In this document: in pieces, positions 44,162 to 53,757 of the stretch
Layout: every line of letters begins with the position of its first letter
Numbering within the stretch: the first letter of the stretch is position 1
NCBI GenBank assembly: GCA_910588375.1
Contig: CAJUQA010000002.1
Coordinates: forward strand, 62,001-126,000
Length of the DNA: 64,000 bases
Direction: 5' to 3'
Origin: an uncultured Odoribacter sp.
GTDB taxonomy: Bacteria; Bacteroidota; Bacteroidia; Bacteroidales; Marinifilaceae
Position numbers and translations under genes: made by a program
The notes under the pieces: model-generated
Database searches by the model: none
Seen by the model: only the letters and a program-made list of their open reading frames with translations
Told to the model about the DNA's origin: nothing

Positions 44162-44649
44162 AACGCATCGGTCTGTTATCCGATACGCACGGGTGGTTGG
44201 ATTCGAAAGTAATGGAGTTTTTCCGGCAGTGTGATGAAGTGTGGCATTGCGGTGATATTGGGGATGTGGCGGTTGCCGATGCTTTGTCAGCCCATTTTCA
44301 GTTGCGGGCCGTGTATGGGAATATCGACGGGGGCGTGTTGCGGCAGATGTTCCGGGCGACGGAGATTTTCGAGTGTGAAGGGGTGAAGGTGGTCATGACA
44401 CATATCGGGGGGTATCCCGGACGATATGATTTGCGTATAAAACCTTTGTTGTTGGCGGAAGCGCCCCGTCTTTTCGTATGCGGGCATTCCCACATCGCGA
44501 AGGTGATGTTTGACAAGAAACTGAATTGCCTGCATATCAATCCGGGGGCAGCCGGCAGATACGGTTTTCATAAAGTGAGGACAGTCGTACGATTTGTGTT
44601 GGACGCGGGGAATGTGAGAGACCTGGAGTTGGCGGAATATGAGAAATAA
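44158..44649 (+). CDS. YfcE/MJ0936-type metallophosphoesterase
   Basis: This 163-residue phosphodiesterase-like protein has all calcineurin-fold motifs: SDTHGW, HCGDIGD, VYGNID, MTHIGGYPG and CGHSHIAK. The physiological substrate is unknown. The ATG at 44158 overlaps the nfo stop codon by four bases and gives the family start MKRIGLLSDTHG. Confidence 0.93.
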   Translation: MKRIGLLSDTHGWLDSKVMEFFRQCDEVWHCGDIGDVAVADALSAHFQLRAVYGNIDGGVLRQMFRATEIFECEGVKVVMTHIGGYPGRYDLRIKPLLLAEAPRLFVCGHSHIAKVMFDKKLNCLHINPGAAGRYGFHKVRTVVRFVLDAGNVRDLELAEYEK

Positions 44650-44673
44650 ATATAAAGACAGAAGGAAGAACAG

Positions 44674-46257
44674 ATGAAACGCTTTATTGTTTTAGGAATG
44701 GTTTTGCTGGGGATTTGGTCGGCAGGAGAGGCCCAGCGCAGTAGTAATGATGTGAGGGAGCAGACATTGAAGTTTCAGCGGTTGGCGGCTTTAATCGACG
44801 CTTTTTATGTGGATACGGTGAATCTGCCGAAACTGACGGAGGATGCCATTGTGAAGATGTTGTCGGACCTGGATCCCCATTCGGTCTATATTTCGAAGGA
44901 GGAGATGGAGGATATGAACGAACCGTTGGAAGGGGGATTTTTCGGGATAGGCATTCAGTTTTCCATTTTGCGGGACACATTGATGGTGGTTTCCGTGGTT
45001 CCCGGCGGTCCGTCGGAAAAGGTGGGACTGCTGGACGGGGACCGTATTGTCGAAGTCAATGGTGAAAATATTGCCGGTGTAAAATTGAGTAATTCCGCTG
45101 TGCGCAAGAAGCTGAAAGGAGAGAAAGGGACGTTGGTACGGATAAAAGTGTTGCGCAACGGGGAGTTGCTGGATTTCGATATTATCCGGGACAAAATTCC
45201 GATTCACAGTGTGGATGCCGCTTATATGTTGGATAAATCGGTCGGATATATTAAGATATCCCGTTTTTCCGCCAATACTATCGAAGAGTTTGAAGAATCG
45301 GTCGTAAAACTGCAAGCGGAGGGGATGAAGGATTTGATATTGGATTTGCAGGGAAATTCGGGCGGTTATATGGGGGCAGCCATTGGTATCGGTGATAATT
45401 TGCTTGATGATAAGAAGATGATTGTCTACACGGACGGGTTGTCTTCCGGAAAAAGGGAGGAGTATGCCACGGCGAAGGGATTGCTTGAAAACGGTCGTGT
45501 CGTGGTGCTGATAGACGGTAATTCCGCTTCTGCCAGTGAGATTGTTGCCGGAGCTATCCAGGATTGGGACCGGGGATTGATTGTGGGGCGCCGTTCTTTC
45601 GGCAAGGGACTGGTGCAACGCCAGTATCCGTTGACGGACGGTACGATGGTGAGATTGACGACGGCCCATTATTACACGCCCTCAGGACGTTGTATTCAGA
45701 AACCGTATAAGGATGGGGATTACCGGGCGGAGTTGTATGAACGTTACAGCAATGGGGAGTTGCTTTCTGCCGATAGTATCCAGATTAACGATACGCTGAA
45801 ATATTATACGAAGTTGAAAGGAAGACCGGTATATGGCGGTGGCGGGATTATTCCGGATATTTTCGTACCGATAGATACGGGGATAAATTATTCTTATTTT
45901 AACCGTTTGATTGGGAAAAGCGTTATCGGTCAGTATGTGAATAATTATGTGGACCGGAACCGGACGGAGTTGAAAAAGAAGTATGCGGATTTCAATAAGT
46001 TTTTGAAAGAGTATGCCGTTACGGACAAGATGATTCGGGATATTGTGGAGGAAGGCGTGAAAGCGGGCGTTCCGGAAGATGAGAAATTGCTGACTCCGGT
46101 TGTTCCGGCGATGAAGATGCAGTTGAAAGCTTTGATTGCCCAGAATTTGTGGGGGATGAACGAGATGTATATCTTGATGAATGAGGATAACAAAATCATG
46201 CGTGAGGCTTTGAAAGCGTTGCATGACGGGCGGTATGAGAAGAAGTTGAAAGGTTGA
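44674..46257 (+). CDS. S41-family C-terminal processing peptidase
   Basis: The 527-residue protein has a signal peptide ending near residue 20 (GEAQ), a PDZ domain at about 85-165 (GGFFGIGIQF, GGPSEKVGLLDGDRIVEVNG), and the S41 catalytic core. Ser286 lies in GNSASASEIVAG and the lysine 25 residues later in SFGKGLVQRQ, forming the Ser/Lys dyad. The C-terminal 170 residues are charged helices. It probably degrades or trims periplasmic proteins. It lies 24 bases behind the phosphoesterase gene. Confidence 0.95.
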   Translation: MKRFIVLGMVLLGIWSAGEAQRSSNDVREQTLKFQRLAALIDAFYVDTVNLPKLTEDAIVKMLSDLDPHSVYISKEEMEDMNEPLEGGFFGIGIQFSILRDTLMVVSVVPGGPSEKVGLLDGDRIVEVNGENIAGVKLSNSAVRKKLKGEKGTLVRIKVLRNGELLDFDIIRDKIPIHSVDAAYMLDKSVGYIKISRFSANTIEEFEESVVKLQAEGMKDLILDLQGNSGGYMGAAIGIGDNLLDDKKMIVYTDGLSSGKREEYATAKGLLENGRVVVLIDGNSASASEIVAGAIQDWDRGLIVGRRSFGKGLVQRQYPLTDGTMVRLTTAHYYTPSGRCIQKPYKDGDYRAELYERYSNGELLSADSIQINDTLKYYTKLKGRPVYGGGGIIPDIFVPIDTGINYSYFNRLIGKSVIGQYVNNYVDRNRTELKKKYADFNKFLKEYAVTDKMIRDIVEEGVKAGVPEDEKLLTPVVPAMKMQLKALIAQNLWGMNEMYILMNEDNKIMREALKALHDGRYEKKLKG

Positions 46258-46332
46258 AAAAGTTAAAAAGGTTGAAGGGTTGAAATCAATTCCTCTTTAA
46301 CTTCTTTAACTTTTTCAACCTTTTTAACTTTT
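46258..46332. repeat. 19-bp inverted repeat between ctpA-like and queF genes
   Basis: AAAAGTTAAAAAGGTTGAA (46258-46276) and its exact complement at 46314-46332 bracket further GTTGAA/TTTAAC units. It begins directly at the peptidase stop and ends at the queF stop, so it can terminate both. The units belong to the repeat family noted in the findings. Confidence 0.75.
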
Positions 46333-47209
46333 ATTGTCTGAATGTCCGGGCGGTGAGTGTTTCGGTACGGGGTAGGTAGTGCGGCAGGTATTGGGGTTGA
46401 TTGGCACGAACCGGACAAATGTCAATGCCTCCCCGACGAGTGTAGAGACAGGCTACGGAAAGGATTTCCGGCTGGTAGGCGTCGGTCAGGCGTTTGAATA
46501 CCATTTCGCATATTTCTTCGTGGAAGTGGTTTTCGTTGCGTATGGAAACAATGTATTTGAGCAATGAAAGTTTGTCCGGTAACCGGTGGGCTTTCATCCG
46601 GATATAGATGCTTCCCCAATCGGGTTGTGTGGTGATTTTGCAGTTGCTTTTCAACAGATGGCTTCCCGCTTTCAGTTCTTCGTCGCTTTCCCGGCTGTTT
46701 TCGGTGAGATACGCGGGATGTTCCTGATATATGTTGAAATGTGCCTGTTCTGTTTCCGGTCTGTTTTCCAATATTTCATATCCGTCGAAATCAAAAGGGC
46801 AGGCAGCAGGGGCTTCGTGATGGAAACAGATTTCCGTCCGGGTTTCCAGCAGGCGGTTTAAATCCTGCCGTATTCTTTCTGTAAATAGTGTAATGCCTTC
46901 CCGGGGCGTGTTGCCGAAGGGCGTCATGTTCATGGAGCCCAGATAGAGTTTCAGCGATTTGCTTTCCACCAGGAATTGGCTGCTGGCCGGATAGACGATT
47001 TTGAGTACTCCGGAGACGGGCAGTCCGTTGGCCGTAATGAAGCTTGCTTCGTAGGCATGCCAGCTGTCATAACCGCAAAACAGTGTTTCCGGTTTGTCGA
47101 TACCGTATATTTCACGATTCAGTCTGCGGGGAACTTTCACCAATATTTCCGGGCAGTACGATTTCGGATAAGTCACAGTTTTCCCTAAAAGCGCGGCTTC
47201 ATTCATCAT
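46331..47209 (-). CDS. queF: NADPH-dependent 7-cyano-7-deazaguanine reductase, long form
   Basis: QueF makes preQ1 in queuosine synthesis. The 292-residue length corresponds to the two-domain (E. coli) type. The substrate-binding motif is FLVESKSLKLYLGSMN, and the catalytic cysteine is in LLKSNCKITTQPDWGSIYI, with ENHFHEEICEM close behind. The start is one of two adjacent ATGs. It is last in the minus-strand set purB-msbA-queF. Confidence 0.95.
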   Translation of the reverse strand: MMNEAALLGKTVTYPKSYCPEILVKVPRRLNREIYGIDKPETLFCGYDSWHAYEASFITANGLPVSGVLKIVYPASSQFLVESKSLKLYLGSMNMTPFGNTPREGITLFTERIRQDLNRLLETRTEICFHHEAPAACPFDFDGYEILENRPETEQAHFNIYQEHPAYLTENSRESDEELKAGSHLLKSNCKITTQPDWGSIYIRMKAHRLPDKLSLLKYIVSIRNENHFHEEICEMVFKRLTDAYQPEILSVACLYTRRGGIDICPVRANQPQYLPHYLPRTETLTARTFRQ

Positions 47210-47236
47210 CTTTCAACTTTTACAACTTCTTTTCTT

Positions 47237-49060
47237 TTAAAAATTCTGCATCTGATAGAGTTTCGTGTAAATTCCGTTCAGTTGCAGCAGTTCGTCGTGC
47301 GTGCCTCTTTCCACGATTTCCCCTTCATGGAATACGCATATCAGATGGGCGTTTTTGATGGTGGAGAGGCGATGGGCAATGACGATGGAGGTTCGGTTGC
47401 GCATGAGGTTGTCGAGGGCTTCCTGTACTAATTTTTCGGATTCGGTATCCAGTGCGGAGGTCGCTTCGTCCAAAATCATGATAGGAGGGTTTTTGAGGAC
47501 GGCGCGGGCAATGCTCAGCCGCTGACGCTGGCCGCCGCTCAGTTTTCCTCCCCGGTCACCGATGACGGTTTGGTAGCCGTTCTCCGTCTGCATGATAAAA
47601 TCATGGGCGTTGGCTATCTTCGCCGCATTTTCTACTTCTTCGGGGGTGGCGTTTTCCACGCCGAAAGCGATGTTATTGTAAATTGTGTCATTAAATAGGA
47701 TGGGGTCCTGGTTCACATTGCCCATCAGTTCCCGCAGGTCGTAGAAAGAAAAATCCTTGATGTTTTTTTGGTCGATGGTGATTTCTCCTTCGTTGACATC
47801 GTAGAAGCGGGGCAGGAGGTCGACAAAAGTACTCTTGCCGGAGCCGGATTGTCCTACCAGTGCGACCGTCTGTTCTTTCGGGATGGTCAGGTTGATGTTT
47901 TTCAGGACGGTCTTGGATTCGTTGTAGGCGAAGCTGACATTCCGGTAGTTGATAGCTTCTGTAAATTCCTTTATTTTTATCGGCTGGCTGGGTTCCAGGA
48001 TGGTGGATTCGGCTTTCAGAATGTCATCGATACGGTCCATGGCTGCCAGTCCTTTCTGTATGCTGTAAAAGGCGTTGGTCAGGTTCTTGGCCGGGTTGAT
48101 GATGGAATAGAAAAGGGCGATGTAAGCGATAAATTCGGGAGCGGTGAGTGAACCGGTGTGGTTGAGAATCAGTGTTCCGCCGAACCACAATACCAATACA
48201 ATCACGATGGTGCCCAGGAATTCGCTCATGGGATGCGCCAGGGAACGTCTTCTCATCAGACGGTTCTGTATGCGGCGGTAGCTTTCGTTTTCGTCCGAAA
48301 ATTTCCGGTCGATTTTGTTTTCGGCATTGAATGCTTTGATGATGCGCAGGCCGGACAGGGTTTCTTCCATCAGCGAAAGGATTTCCCCCATTTTGTTCTG
48401 GCCTTCACGGGAGTGGCGTTTCAGGTTTTTACCCACTTTCCCGATCAGCGTACCCATTATGGGGAGCATCACGAAGACAAAGAGGGTGAGCTGCCAGCTC
48501 ATCAGCAGCATGGCCGAAAGATAGACCAGAATCAGTATCGGGCTCTGGAAAAACATGTCCAGCGAACTCATGACGGAGGCTTCCACTTCCTGTACGTCTC
48601 CGGTCATACGGGAGATGATATCCCCTTTGCGTTCTTCGGAGAAAAAGGGAAGGGGCAGCGACAGGATTTTCCAGAAAATCTTTCGCCGGATGTCCCGTAC
48701 GACACCGTTGCGGATATAGATGGTCTCGTATGCGCCTAAATAGGCGAATCCCGTTTTCAGTGCAGTGGCGAGAATGGCTATGATGCCGACAAAGAGCAGT
48801 GTGCTTGCCGGACCGTATACATCGCGTGCATGGGTGATGTAGTAATAGAAAATGCTCTTCAGGGTATTTATGTCGAAGGCAAAAGGTACGCATTCCGTCA
48901 CATCGGGCTGGGTGCCGAAGAGGATGCCCAGCACCGGAGCGAGCATGGCTATCGAGAGGGTACCGAAAACAGCATGCAGGAGGTTGTACAGCACACTTTT
49001 GAAAACCCGTAGTTTGTAAGGGAATATAAACCGTTTCAGAATAGAGAAGAAATCGCGCAT
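47237..49060 (-). CDS. MsbA-type ABC exporter, fused permease and ATPase
   Basis: The 607-residue half-transporter has a six-helix membrane domain (residues 1-340) and an ATPase with GQSGSGKST, NVNQDPILFNDTIY, LSGGQRQRLSIARAVL and ILDEATSALD. Lipid A flipping (MsbA) is the most common role of this group in Bacteroidetes, but drug or peptide export cannot be excluded. It begins five bases behind purB. Confidence 0.9.
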   Translation of the reverse strand: MRDFFSILKRFIFPYKLRVFKSVLYNLLHAVFGTLSIAMLAPVLGILFGTQPDVTECVPFAFDINTLKSIFYYYITHARDVYGPASTLLFVGIIAILATALKTGFAYLGAYETIYIRNGVVRDIRRKIFWKILSLPLPFFSEERKGDIISRMTGDVQEVEASVMSSLDMFFQSPILILVYLSAMLLMSWQLTLFVFVMLPIMGTLIGKVGKNLKRHSREGQNKMGEILSLMEETLSGLRIIKAFNAENKIDRKFSDENESYRRIQNRLMRRRSLAHPMSEFLGTIVIVLVLWFGGTLILNHTGSLTAPEFIAYIALFYSIINPAKNLTNAFYSIQKGLAAMDRIDDILKAESTILEPSQPIKIKEFTEAINYRNVSFAYNESKTVLKNINLTIPKEQTVALVGQSGSGKSTFVDLLPRFYDVNEGEITIDQKNIKDFSFYDLRELMGNVNQDPILFNDTIYNNIAFGVENATPEEVENAAKIANAHDFIMQTENGYQTVIGDRGGKLSGGQRQRLSIARAVLKNPPIMILDEATSALDTESEKLVQEALDNLMRNRTSIVIAHRLSTIKNAHLICVFHEGEIVERGTHDELLQLNGIYTKLYQMQNF

Positions 49061-49065
49061 AGTAT

Positions 49066-50403
49066 TTAAATTCCGGTGTAATTGGCCGGTGTAATCTGTT
49101 TTAATTGTTCTTTGAGTTCCTCGGAAACTTCTAATGTGTCGATGAATTCGGCAATGGATTCCCGGGTTATTTTGCTGTTGGTGCGGGTGAGGGCTTTCAA
49201 GGCCTCGTACGGGTTGGGATAGCCTTCCCGGCGCAGGATGGTCTGGATGGCTTCAGCCACTACCGCCCAGTTCTTTTCCAGGTCGCGTTCGATGGCTTCT
49301 TTGTTGATGATTAATTTGTTGAGCCCTTTCAGCGTGGATTTGAAGGCAATAAGGGTATGTGCCAGGGGCACGCCGATGTTTCTCAGTACGGTGGAGTCCG
49401 TCAGGTCGCGCTGCAAGCGGGAAACGGGCAGTTTGTTGCTGAGGTGTTCGAAAACGGCATTGGCAATCCCCAAGTTCCCTTCCGAGTTTTCGAAATCAAT
49501 GGGGTTCACCTTGTGGGGCATGGCGGATGAGCCAACTTCTCCCGCTTTGATTTTCTGTTTGAAGTAGGACATGGAAATGTAGGTCCAGATGTCCCGGTCG
49601 AGGTCGATGACAATGGTATTGATGCGGCGCAGGTTGTCGAACAGGGCGGCAAAGTTGTCGTAGTTTGAAATCTGGGTCGTATAGCTTTCACGTTCCAGTT
49701 GCAGTTTCTGGGTGAGGAATCGGTTACCGAATTCCACCCAGTCTGTTTCCGGGAATGCCACGTGGTGGGCGTTGAAATTACCGGTGGCACCACCGAATTT
49801 TCCGGAGATGGCCACTTTTTTCAGCAGTTCGAGCTGCCGGCTCAACCGGTAGGTGAACACTTTGATTTCTTTTCCCAACCGGGTGGGGGAAGCGGGCTGC
49901 CCGTGTGTTTTTGCCAGCATGGGCACGTCGTTCCATTCTTCGGCCAGTTCTTCCAGTTTGGCTATCAGTTCGCCTACTACCGGATAGTACACATCGTGTA
50001 CGGCATCGCGGAACGAGCAGGGAATGGCCGTGTTGTTAATATCCTGGGAGGTCAGTCCGAAGTGGATGAATTCTTTGTAAGCATGCAGGTTCAGCGCATC
50101 AAATTTTTCTTTGATGAAATATTCCACCGCTTTGACATCGTGGTTGGTGATTTTTTCCGTGTCTTTGATTTTCTGTGCATCTTCCACCGTGAAGTTCAGA
50201 TAGATTTCCCTCAACTGGGGGAACAGTCCGGTGTCGAATCCTTTCAATTGGGGCAGCGGCTCCTCGCACAGGGCGATGAAGTATTCGATTTCCACCATGA
50301 CCCGGTAGCGGATCAGGGCACTTTCCGAAAAGTAGTTGGCCAGGTTTTCCACTTTGTCTCTGTATCGTCCGTCTATCGGAGATATGGCTGTTAATGCTTG
50401 CAT
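49066..50403 (-). CDS. purB: Adenylosuccinate lyase
   Basis: The 445-residue enzyme catalyses two steps of purine synthesis (SAICAR to AICAR, adenylosuccinate to AMP). It has the lyase signature SSAMPHKVNPIDFENSEG, the catalytic-region AKTHGQPASPTRLGKE and the start LTAISPIDGRYRDKV of the long PurB type. It is the first gene of a minus-strand group with msbA and queF. Confidence 0.97.
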   Translation of the reverse strand: MQALTAISPIDGRYRDKVENLANYFSESALIRYRVMVEIEYFIALCEEPLPQLKGFDTGLFPQLREIYLNFTVEDAQKIKDTEKITNHDVKAVEYFIKEKFDALNLHAYKEFIHFGLTSQDINNTAIPCSFRDAVHDVYYPVVGELIAKLEELAEEWNDVPMLAKTHGQPASPTRLGKEIKVFTYRLSRQLELLKKVAISGKFGGATGNFNAHHVAFPETDWVEFGNRFLTQKLQLERESYTTQISNYDNFAALFDNLRRINTIVIDLDRDIWTYISMSYFKQKIKAGEVGSSAMPHKVNPIDFENSEGNLGIANAVFEHLSNKLPVSRLQRDLTDSTVLRNIGVPLAHTLIAFKSTLKGLNKLIINKEAIERDLEKNWAVVAEAIQTILRREGYPNPYEALKALTRTNSKITRESIAEFIDTLEVSEELKEQLKQITPANYTGI

Positions 50404-50611
50404 AGTATTATTATTTATAACTTGTTATGATTTTCCGAAATGAAAAGCGCACGCTGTCGCACTTATGCATGCAAAAATAGTAAAAATAGCGTAAGAGCCA
50501 TCCTGTTTGTGTCTTTTAAGTTTTTTAGTTTACTTTGTTCTGTATAAAAATGGTTTGTTCGTCCGGACAAAGCAAGGACGGAGCTTGGGCGGACGGCTTA
50601 AAAAAGGAGTT

Positions 50612-51382
50612 ATGAATCTGTTTTACGGTTTTTTCCGGGGGATAAGGGCGTACGGACCTGCTTTCCGCATTTTGCAAAGCCGGAAGTTCAGTTGGTTTTT
50701 CATATTCCCGGTGCTTTTGCTGGTTTTGTTTTTTATCGGCGGGGAGTGGTTGGTGGCATCGGCGGGCAATTCCCTGTCCGGGTTTGTGCAGCAAAAGATA
50801 GCGGCCTGGGTGGAAGGCATTTCGTGGTTGTCCTGGTTAGTGGATACAGCGGGATTTTTCATCCGTTTTATGATTAAACTGCTCTATCTGTTTTTGTTTT
50901 TTACATTCGGCGGGTATCTGGTGTTGATACTGATGTCGCCGGTTTATTCCTGGCTTTCGGAGCGTACGGAACGCGAATTGACGGGAAAGGATTATTCGTT
51001 CAATGCGAGGCAGATGCTGTGGGAAGTGGGGCGGGGCATCCTGCTGGCATGCCGGAATATGGTGTTTCAGTTCCTTATATCCTTTTTATTGTTCTTATGT
51101 TCTTTTATCCCGTTGGTGGGCTTGCTGACGCCTTTCGCCATGTTTTTTGTCAGTGCCTATTTTTACGGTTTCTCTTTTATCGATTATGCCGTGGAGCGGA
51201 AACGCTTCAATATACGGAAAAGCACGGCCTATATGAAGAAAAACATCGGTATGGTGATGGGAGTGGGGGCTGTCTTCGCCTTTTCGCTGCTGATACCGTG
51301 GGTGAGTATTCTGGCGTGTTGTTTTGTATCGCTGTTTTCCGTTGTGGCGGGAACGGTTATTGTCAATGAAATGCAGGAGTGA
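50612..51382 (+). CDS. EI24/CysZ-family membrane protein
   Basis: This 256-residue integral membrane protein has about five transmembrane segments and the EI24 pattern, including FGGYLVLILMSPVYSWLSERTE and a C-terminal RSFxRRKRFN-like stretch (YAVERKRFNIRKSTAYMKKN). Relatives include the sulfate permease CysZ; the role here is unknown. The ATG at 50612 is preceded by AAAAAGGAG. Its stop overlaps the ribosome-binding site of the nfeD gene. Confidence 0.88.
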   Translation: MNLFYGFFRGIRAYGPAFRILQSRKFSWFFIFPVLLLVLFFIGGEWLVASAGNSLSGFVQQKIAAWVEGISWLSWLVDTAGFFIRFMIKLLYLFLFFTFGGYLVLILMSPVYSWLSERTERELTGKDYSFNARQMLWEVGRGILLACRNMVFQFLISFLLFLCSFIPLVGLLTPFAMFFVSAYFYGFSFIDYAVERKRFNIRKSTAYMKKNIGMVMGVGAVFAFSLLIPWVSILACCFVSLFSVVAGTVIVNEMQE

Positions 51383-51384
51383 TT

Positions 51385-52773
51385 ATGTTGAAAAAATGTT
51401 TGTTATTGTGGGGAATGCTTTGTGTGTGGGCGATGGCGGTTTTTGCCGGACAGCTGGAAGTGGTGTACCGTGTGGATGTGAAAGATGAAATCGGTCCGGG
51501 TGTGTGGCGTACTGTCAAAAAATCGTTTGACGAGGCGGAAAAAGCCGGTGCCGACTATATTTTGATAGATATGAATACTTATGGGGGATTGGTGGTATAC
51601 GCCGATTCTCTCCGGAGCCTGATTCTCAATACCCGTCGGCCGGTATGGGTATTTATAGATAATAATGCGGCGTCTGCCGGGGCTTTGATAGCGATTGCGT
51701 GCGATCGGATTTATATGCGGGAGGGTGCGAATATCGGGGCGGCGACAGTGGTCAGCCAGACAGGAGAAGCGATGCCGGACAAATACCAGTCGTATATGCG
51801 TTCCATGATACGTTCCACGGCTCAGGCACATGGTCGGGATACGCTGGTTCACGGTCGGGACACTGTCTTGCGGTGGAAAAGGGACCCGCAGATTGCCGAG
51901 GCTATGGTGGACGAGCGGGTTTATATTCCCGGGGTGACGGACAGCGGGAAAGTGGTTACTTTTACCCCTCATGAAGCGGTGAAATACGGTTTTTGTGACG
52001 GTATGGCGGACAACGTGGAGGAGGTGTTGCGGCAGGAGGGATTGGAGGATTATACTCTGCTGAGCTATACACCGACAACGATGGACCGGATTATCGGTTT
52101 CCTGATTCATCCGATGGTGCAGGGGATTCTGGTGATGATGATTATCGGCGGAATCTATTTTGAACTCCAGACGCCGGGTGTCGGATTTCCCTTGGCGGTG
52201 GCCGTTTTCGGTGCGGTATGTTATTTTGCCCCGCTTTATTTGGAGGGCTTTGCCGCTTCCTGGGAACTGGTTGTTTTTATATTGGGCGTGATTCTTCTGT
52301 TGTTGGAATTATTTGTCATTCCGGGGTTCGGAGTGGCAGGTGTATCGGGAATCGTCTGTATGGTGGGGGCTTTGGTTCTGGCGGGTGTGGATGATTTTTC
52401 CTTTGATTTTCTGGGAGATTTTGCCGGTACGATATTACGTTCCTTATTTGTAGTGGTTGCCGCTTCGCTGGTTGCGCTCGGTTTGAGTGTCTGGCTGGGG
52501 GCAAAAGTGTTGGGAGCCCGGCGATGGGCTTTTGCCTTGCATGCGGAACAACGTCCGGAGGACGGATTTGTCGGTGTGGACATGACGGTTCGCAGAGAAT
52601 TGGATAAAGAGGGATATGCCGTGACCGATCTGCGTCCCGGCGGAAAAATACGTATTGACGGGGAATTATATGATGCCGTGGCGGAGCAGGGCGATTATAT
52701 TCCGAAAAATACGCCCGTCCGGGTGGTGAAATACCAGGCAGGACAGCTGTATGTGGTGAAAACCGGAGAGTAG
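51385..52773 (+). CDS. NfeD-family membrane-bound serine protease
   Basis: The 462-residue protein has a signal peptide ending near AVFAG, a ClpP-like serine protease domain (VFIDNNAASAGALIAIACDRIYM with the nucleophile in ASAG, GANIGAATVV), about four transmembrane segments at 235-390, and a C-terminal OB-fold (RRELDKEGYAVTDLRPGGKIRIDG). It is the long NfeD1b form, usually working with stomatin-like proteins in membrane quality control; no stomatin gene is in the window. The ATG at 51385 is used instead of a GTG two codons upstream. Confidence 0.93.
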   Translation: MLKKCLLLWGMLCVWAMAVFAGQLEVVYRVDVKDEIGPGVWRTVKKSFDEAEKAGADYILIDMNTYGGLVVYADSLRSLILNTRRPVWVFIDNNAASAGALIAIACDRIYMREGANIGAATVVSQTGEAMPDKYQSYMRSMIRSTAQAHGRDTLVHGRDTVLRWKRDPQIAEAMVDERVYIPGVTDSGKVVTFTPHEAVKYGFCDGMADNVEEVLRQEGLEDYTLLSYTPTTMDRIIGFLIHPMVQGILVMMIIGGIYFELQTPGVGFPLAVAVFGAVCYFAPLYLEGFAASWELVVFILGVILLLLELFVIPGFGVAGVSGIVCMVGALVLAGVDDFSFDFLGDFAGTILRSLFVVVAASLVALGLSVWLGAKVLGARRWAFALHAEQRPEDGFVGVDMTVRRELDKEGYAVTDLRPGGKIRIDGELYDAVAEQGDYIPKNTPVRVVKYQAGQLYVVKTGE

Positions 52774-52777
52774 AGCC

Positions 52778-53380
52778 TTAATCCGTGGTATTTCCCCGCA
52801 TTCTCCATTGCGGGTCTACAATGCCGTAAAACATCAGATCGATGTATTCCAAGATGGTGCGGGAATTTTTATCCTTGCGTCCCGTGATGATAAAGGCCTG
52901 TTCCAGGCTTTTGAACATGAGCAACAGATTTTTGGAAAAGATTTCGGGGTCGCTCACTCTGAAAATCCCGCTCTGTTTTCCTTCCCGGATGATGCCGGTG
53001 AGGAGTTTTATCTCTTTGCGGTCGATGTCTTGCCGCAGGTGTTCCACCCGGATGTTGTTGAAAAGGAAATCGTAGCGGATGTAGCGGTTGCTTCGTACCA
53101 GCGTATCTATGACACCGAAATGTTGCAGAATATACAGTTTTAGTTTTCTGTCGGCGGGCAATCGGGAGTCCGCCGCTTTTTGTAATTTGGCGTTGATGGT
53201 TTTTACCTCTTCTTCCACGACATACTGGCAGAGTTCTTCCTTGCTTTTGAAATGGGTGTATAACGTCCGCCGGCTCATTTTGGCCGCCCGGGCGATGTCA
53301 TTCATCGTGGCTTTGTAAACGCTGATTTCTTTGAACAGGGATTTGGCGACACTGATGATTTTATTTTTTGTTTTGCTCAT
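52778..53380 (-). CDS. TetR-family transcriptional regulator
   Basis: The 200-residue protein has the TetR helix-turn-helix at about residues 10-50 (ISVAKSLFKEISVYKATMND, AKMSRRTLYTHFKSKEELCQ). The ligand-binding half is family-specific and not recognised. It stands alone between nfeD, which ends five bases from its stop, and the hsdS remnant. The regulated genes are not evident. Confidence 0.93.
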   Translation of the reverse strand: MSKTKNKIISVAKSLFKEISVYKATMNDIARAAKMSRRTLYTHFKSKEELCQYVVEEEVKTINAKLQKAADSRLPADRKLKLYILQHFGVIDTLVRSNRYIRYDFLFNNIRVEHLRQDIDRKEIKLLTGIIREGKQSGIFRVSDPEIFSKNLLLMFKSLEQAFIITGRKDKNSRTILEYIDLMFYGIVDPQWRMRGNTTD

Positions 53381-53611
53381 GGTTCTGATATTACGGCGGG
53401 TTCCCGAACAAAGCGGAACCGGATTGCAATGTTAGTCATTTTTTATTTATATTTTTGGAAAATTCTTATAATTTCCTTAAATATAGGAGGTTTGAAAGAA
53501 AAACCGGGTAATGAAATAGAAATGAATGAAGAAGTTTGGCCGTTTAAGCCACTTTTTGAAAATCAAAGAGACTATCTCAAATAAATTCCGTATTTTCGCA
53601 TTTAACATTAA
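53381..53611. other. Region between tetR and the hsdS remnant
   Basis: It is A/T-rich and holds one 20-codon frame at 53523-53585 (start MNEEVWPFKP) that resembles nothing I know. GAGACTATCTC near 53568 is a short imperfect palindrome of the kind seen at insertion-sequence ends, but I see no transposase. It may be the left border of the decayed restriction locus. Confidence 0.3.
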
Positions 53612-53754
53612 AAATTGTCATTAATTAGCAATCAGAGAGAAATCGTTGCCTATCTTGATGAAAAGTGTGGCAAAATTGACGTCATTATTGAAAAAGTTAA
53701 CGCTCTCTGATAAACGAAGTAGTAACCGGTCAACGTGCCATTAACACTCTATAA
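53612..53754 (+). pseudogene. hsdS: Remnant of the C-terminal end of a type I restriction specificity subunit
   Basis: From 53630 one frame reads NQREIVAYLDEKCGKIDVII, the conserved coiled-coil motif before the C-terminus of HsdS, and stops at 53708. From 53707 another frame continues with LINEVVTGQR, the usual HsdS ending, and stops at 53752-53754, four bases before the DUF1016 gene. About ten residues normally lying between the two motifs are missing, so the gene was broken by a deletion with frameshift. Nothing of the target-recognition domains remains upstream. Confidence 0.8.
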
Positions 53755-53757
53755 CCC

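Noticed and set aside
53523..53585. 20-codon frame beginning MNEEVWPFKP
   Set aside because: No homology is evident and it is too short to support; it is mentioned only in the description of the region.
53560..53600. Insertion sequence end
   Set aside because: GAGACTATCTC resembles IS ends, but there is no matching inverted repeat, target duplication or transposase.
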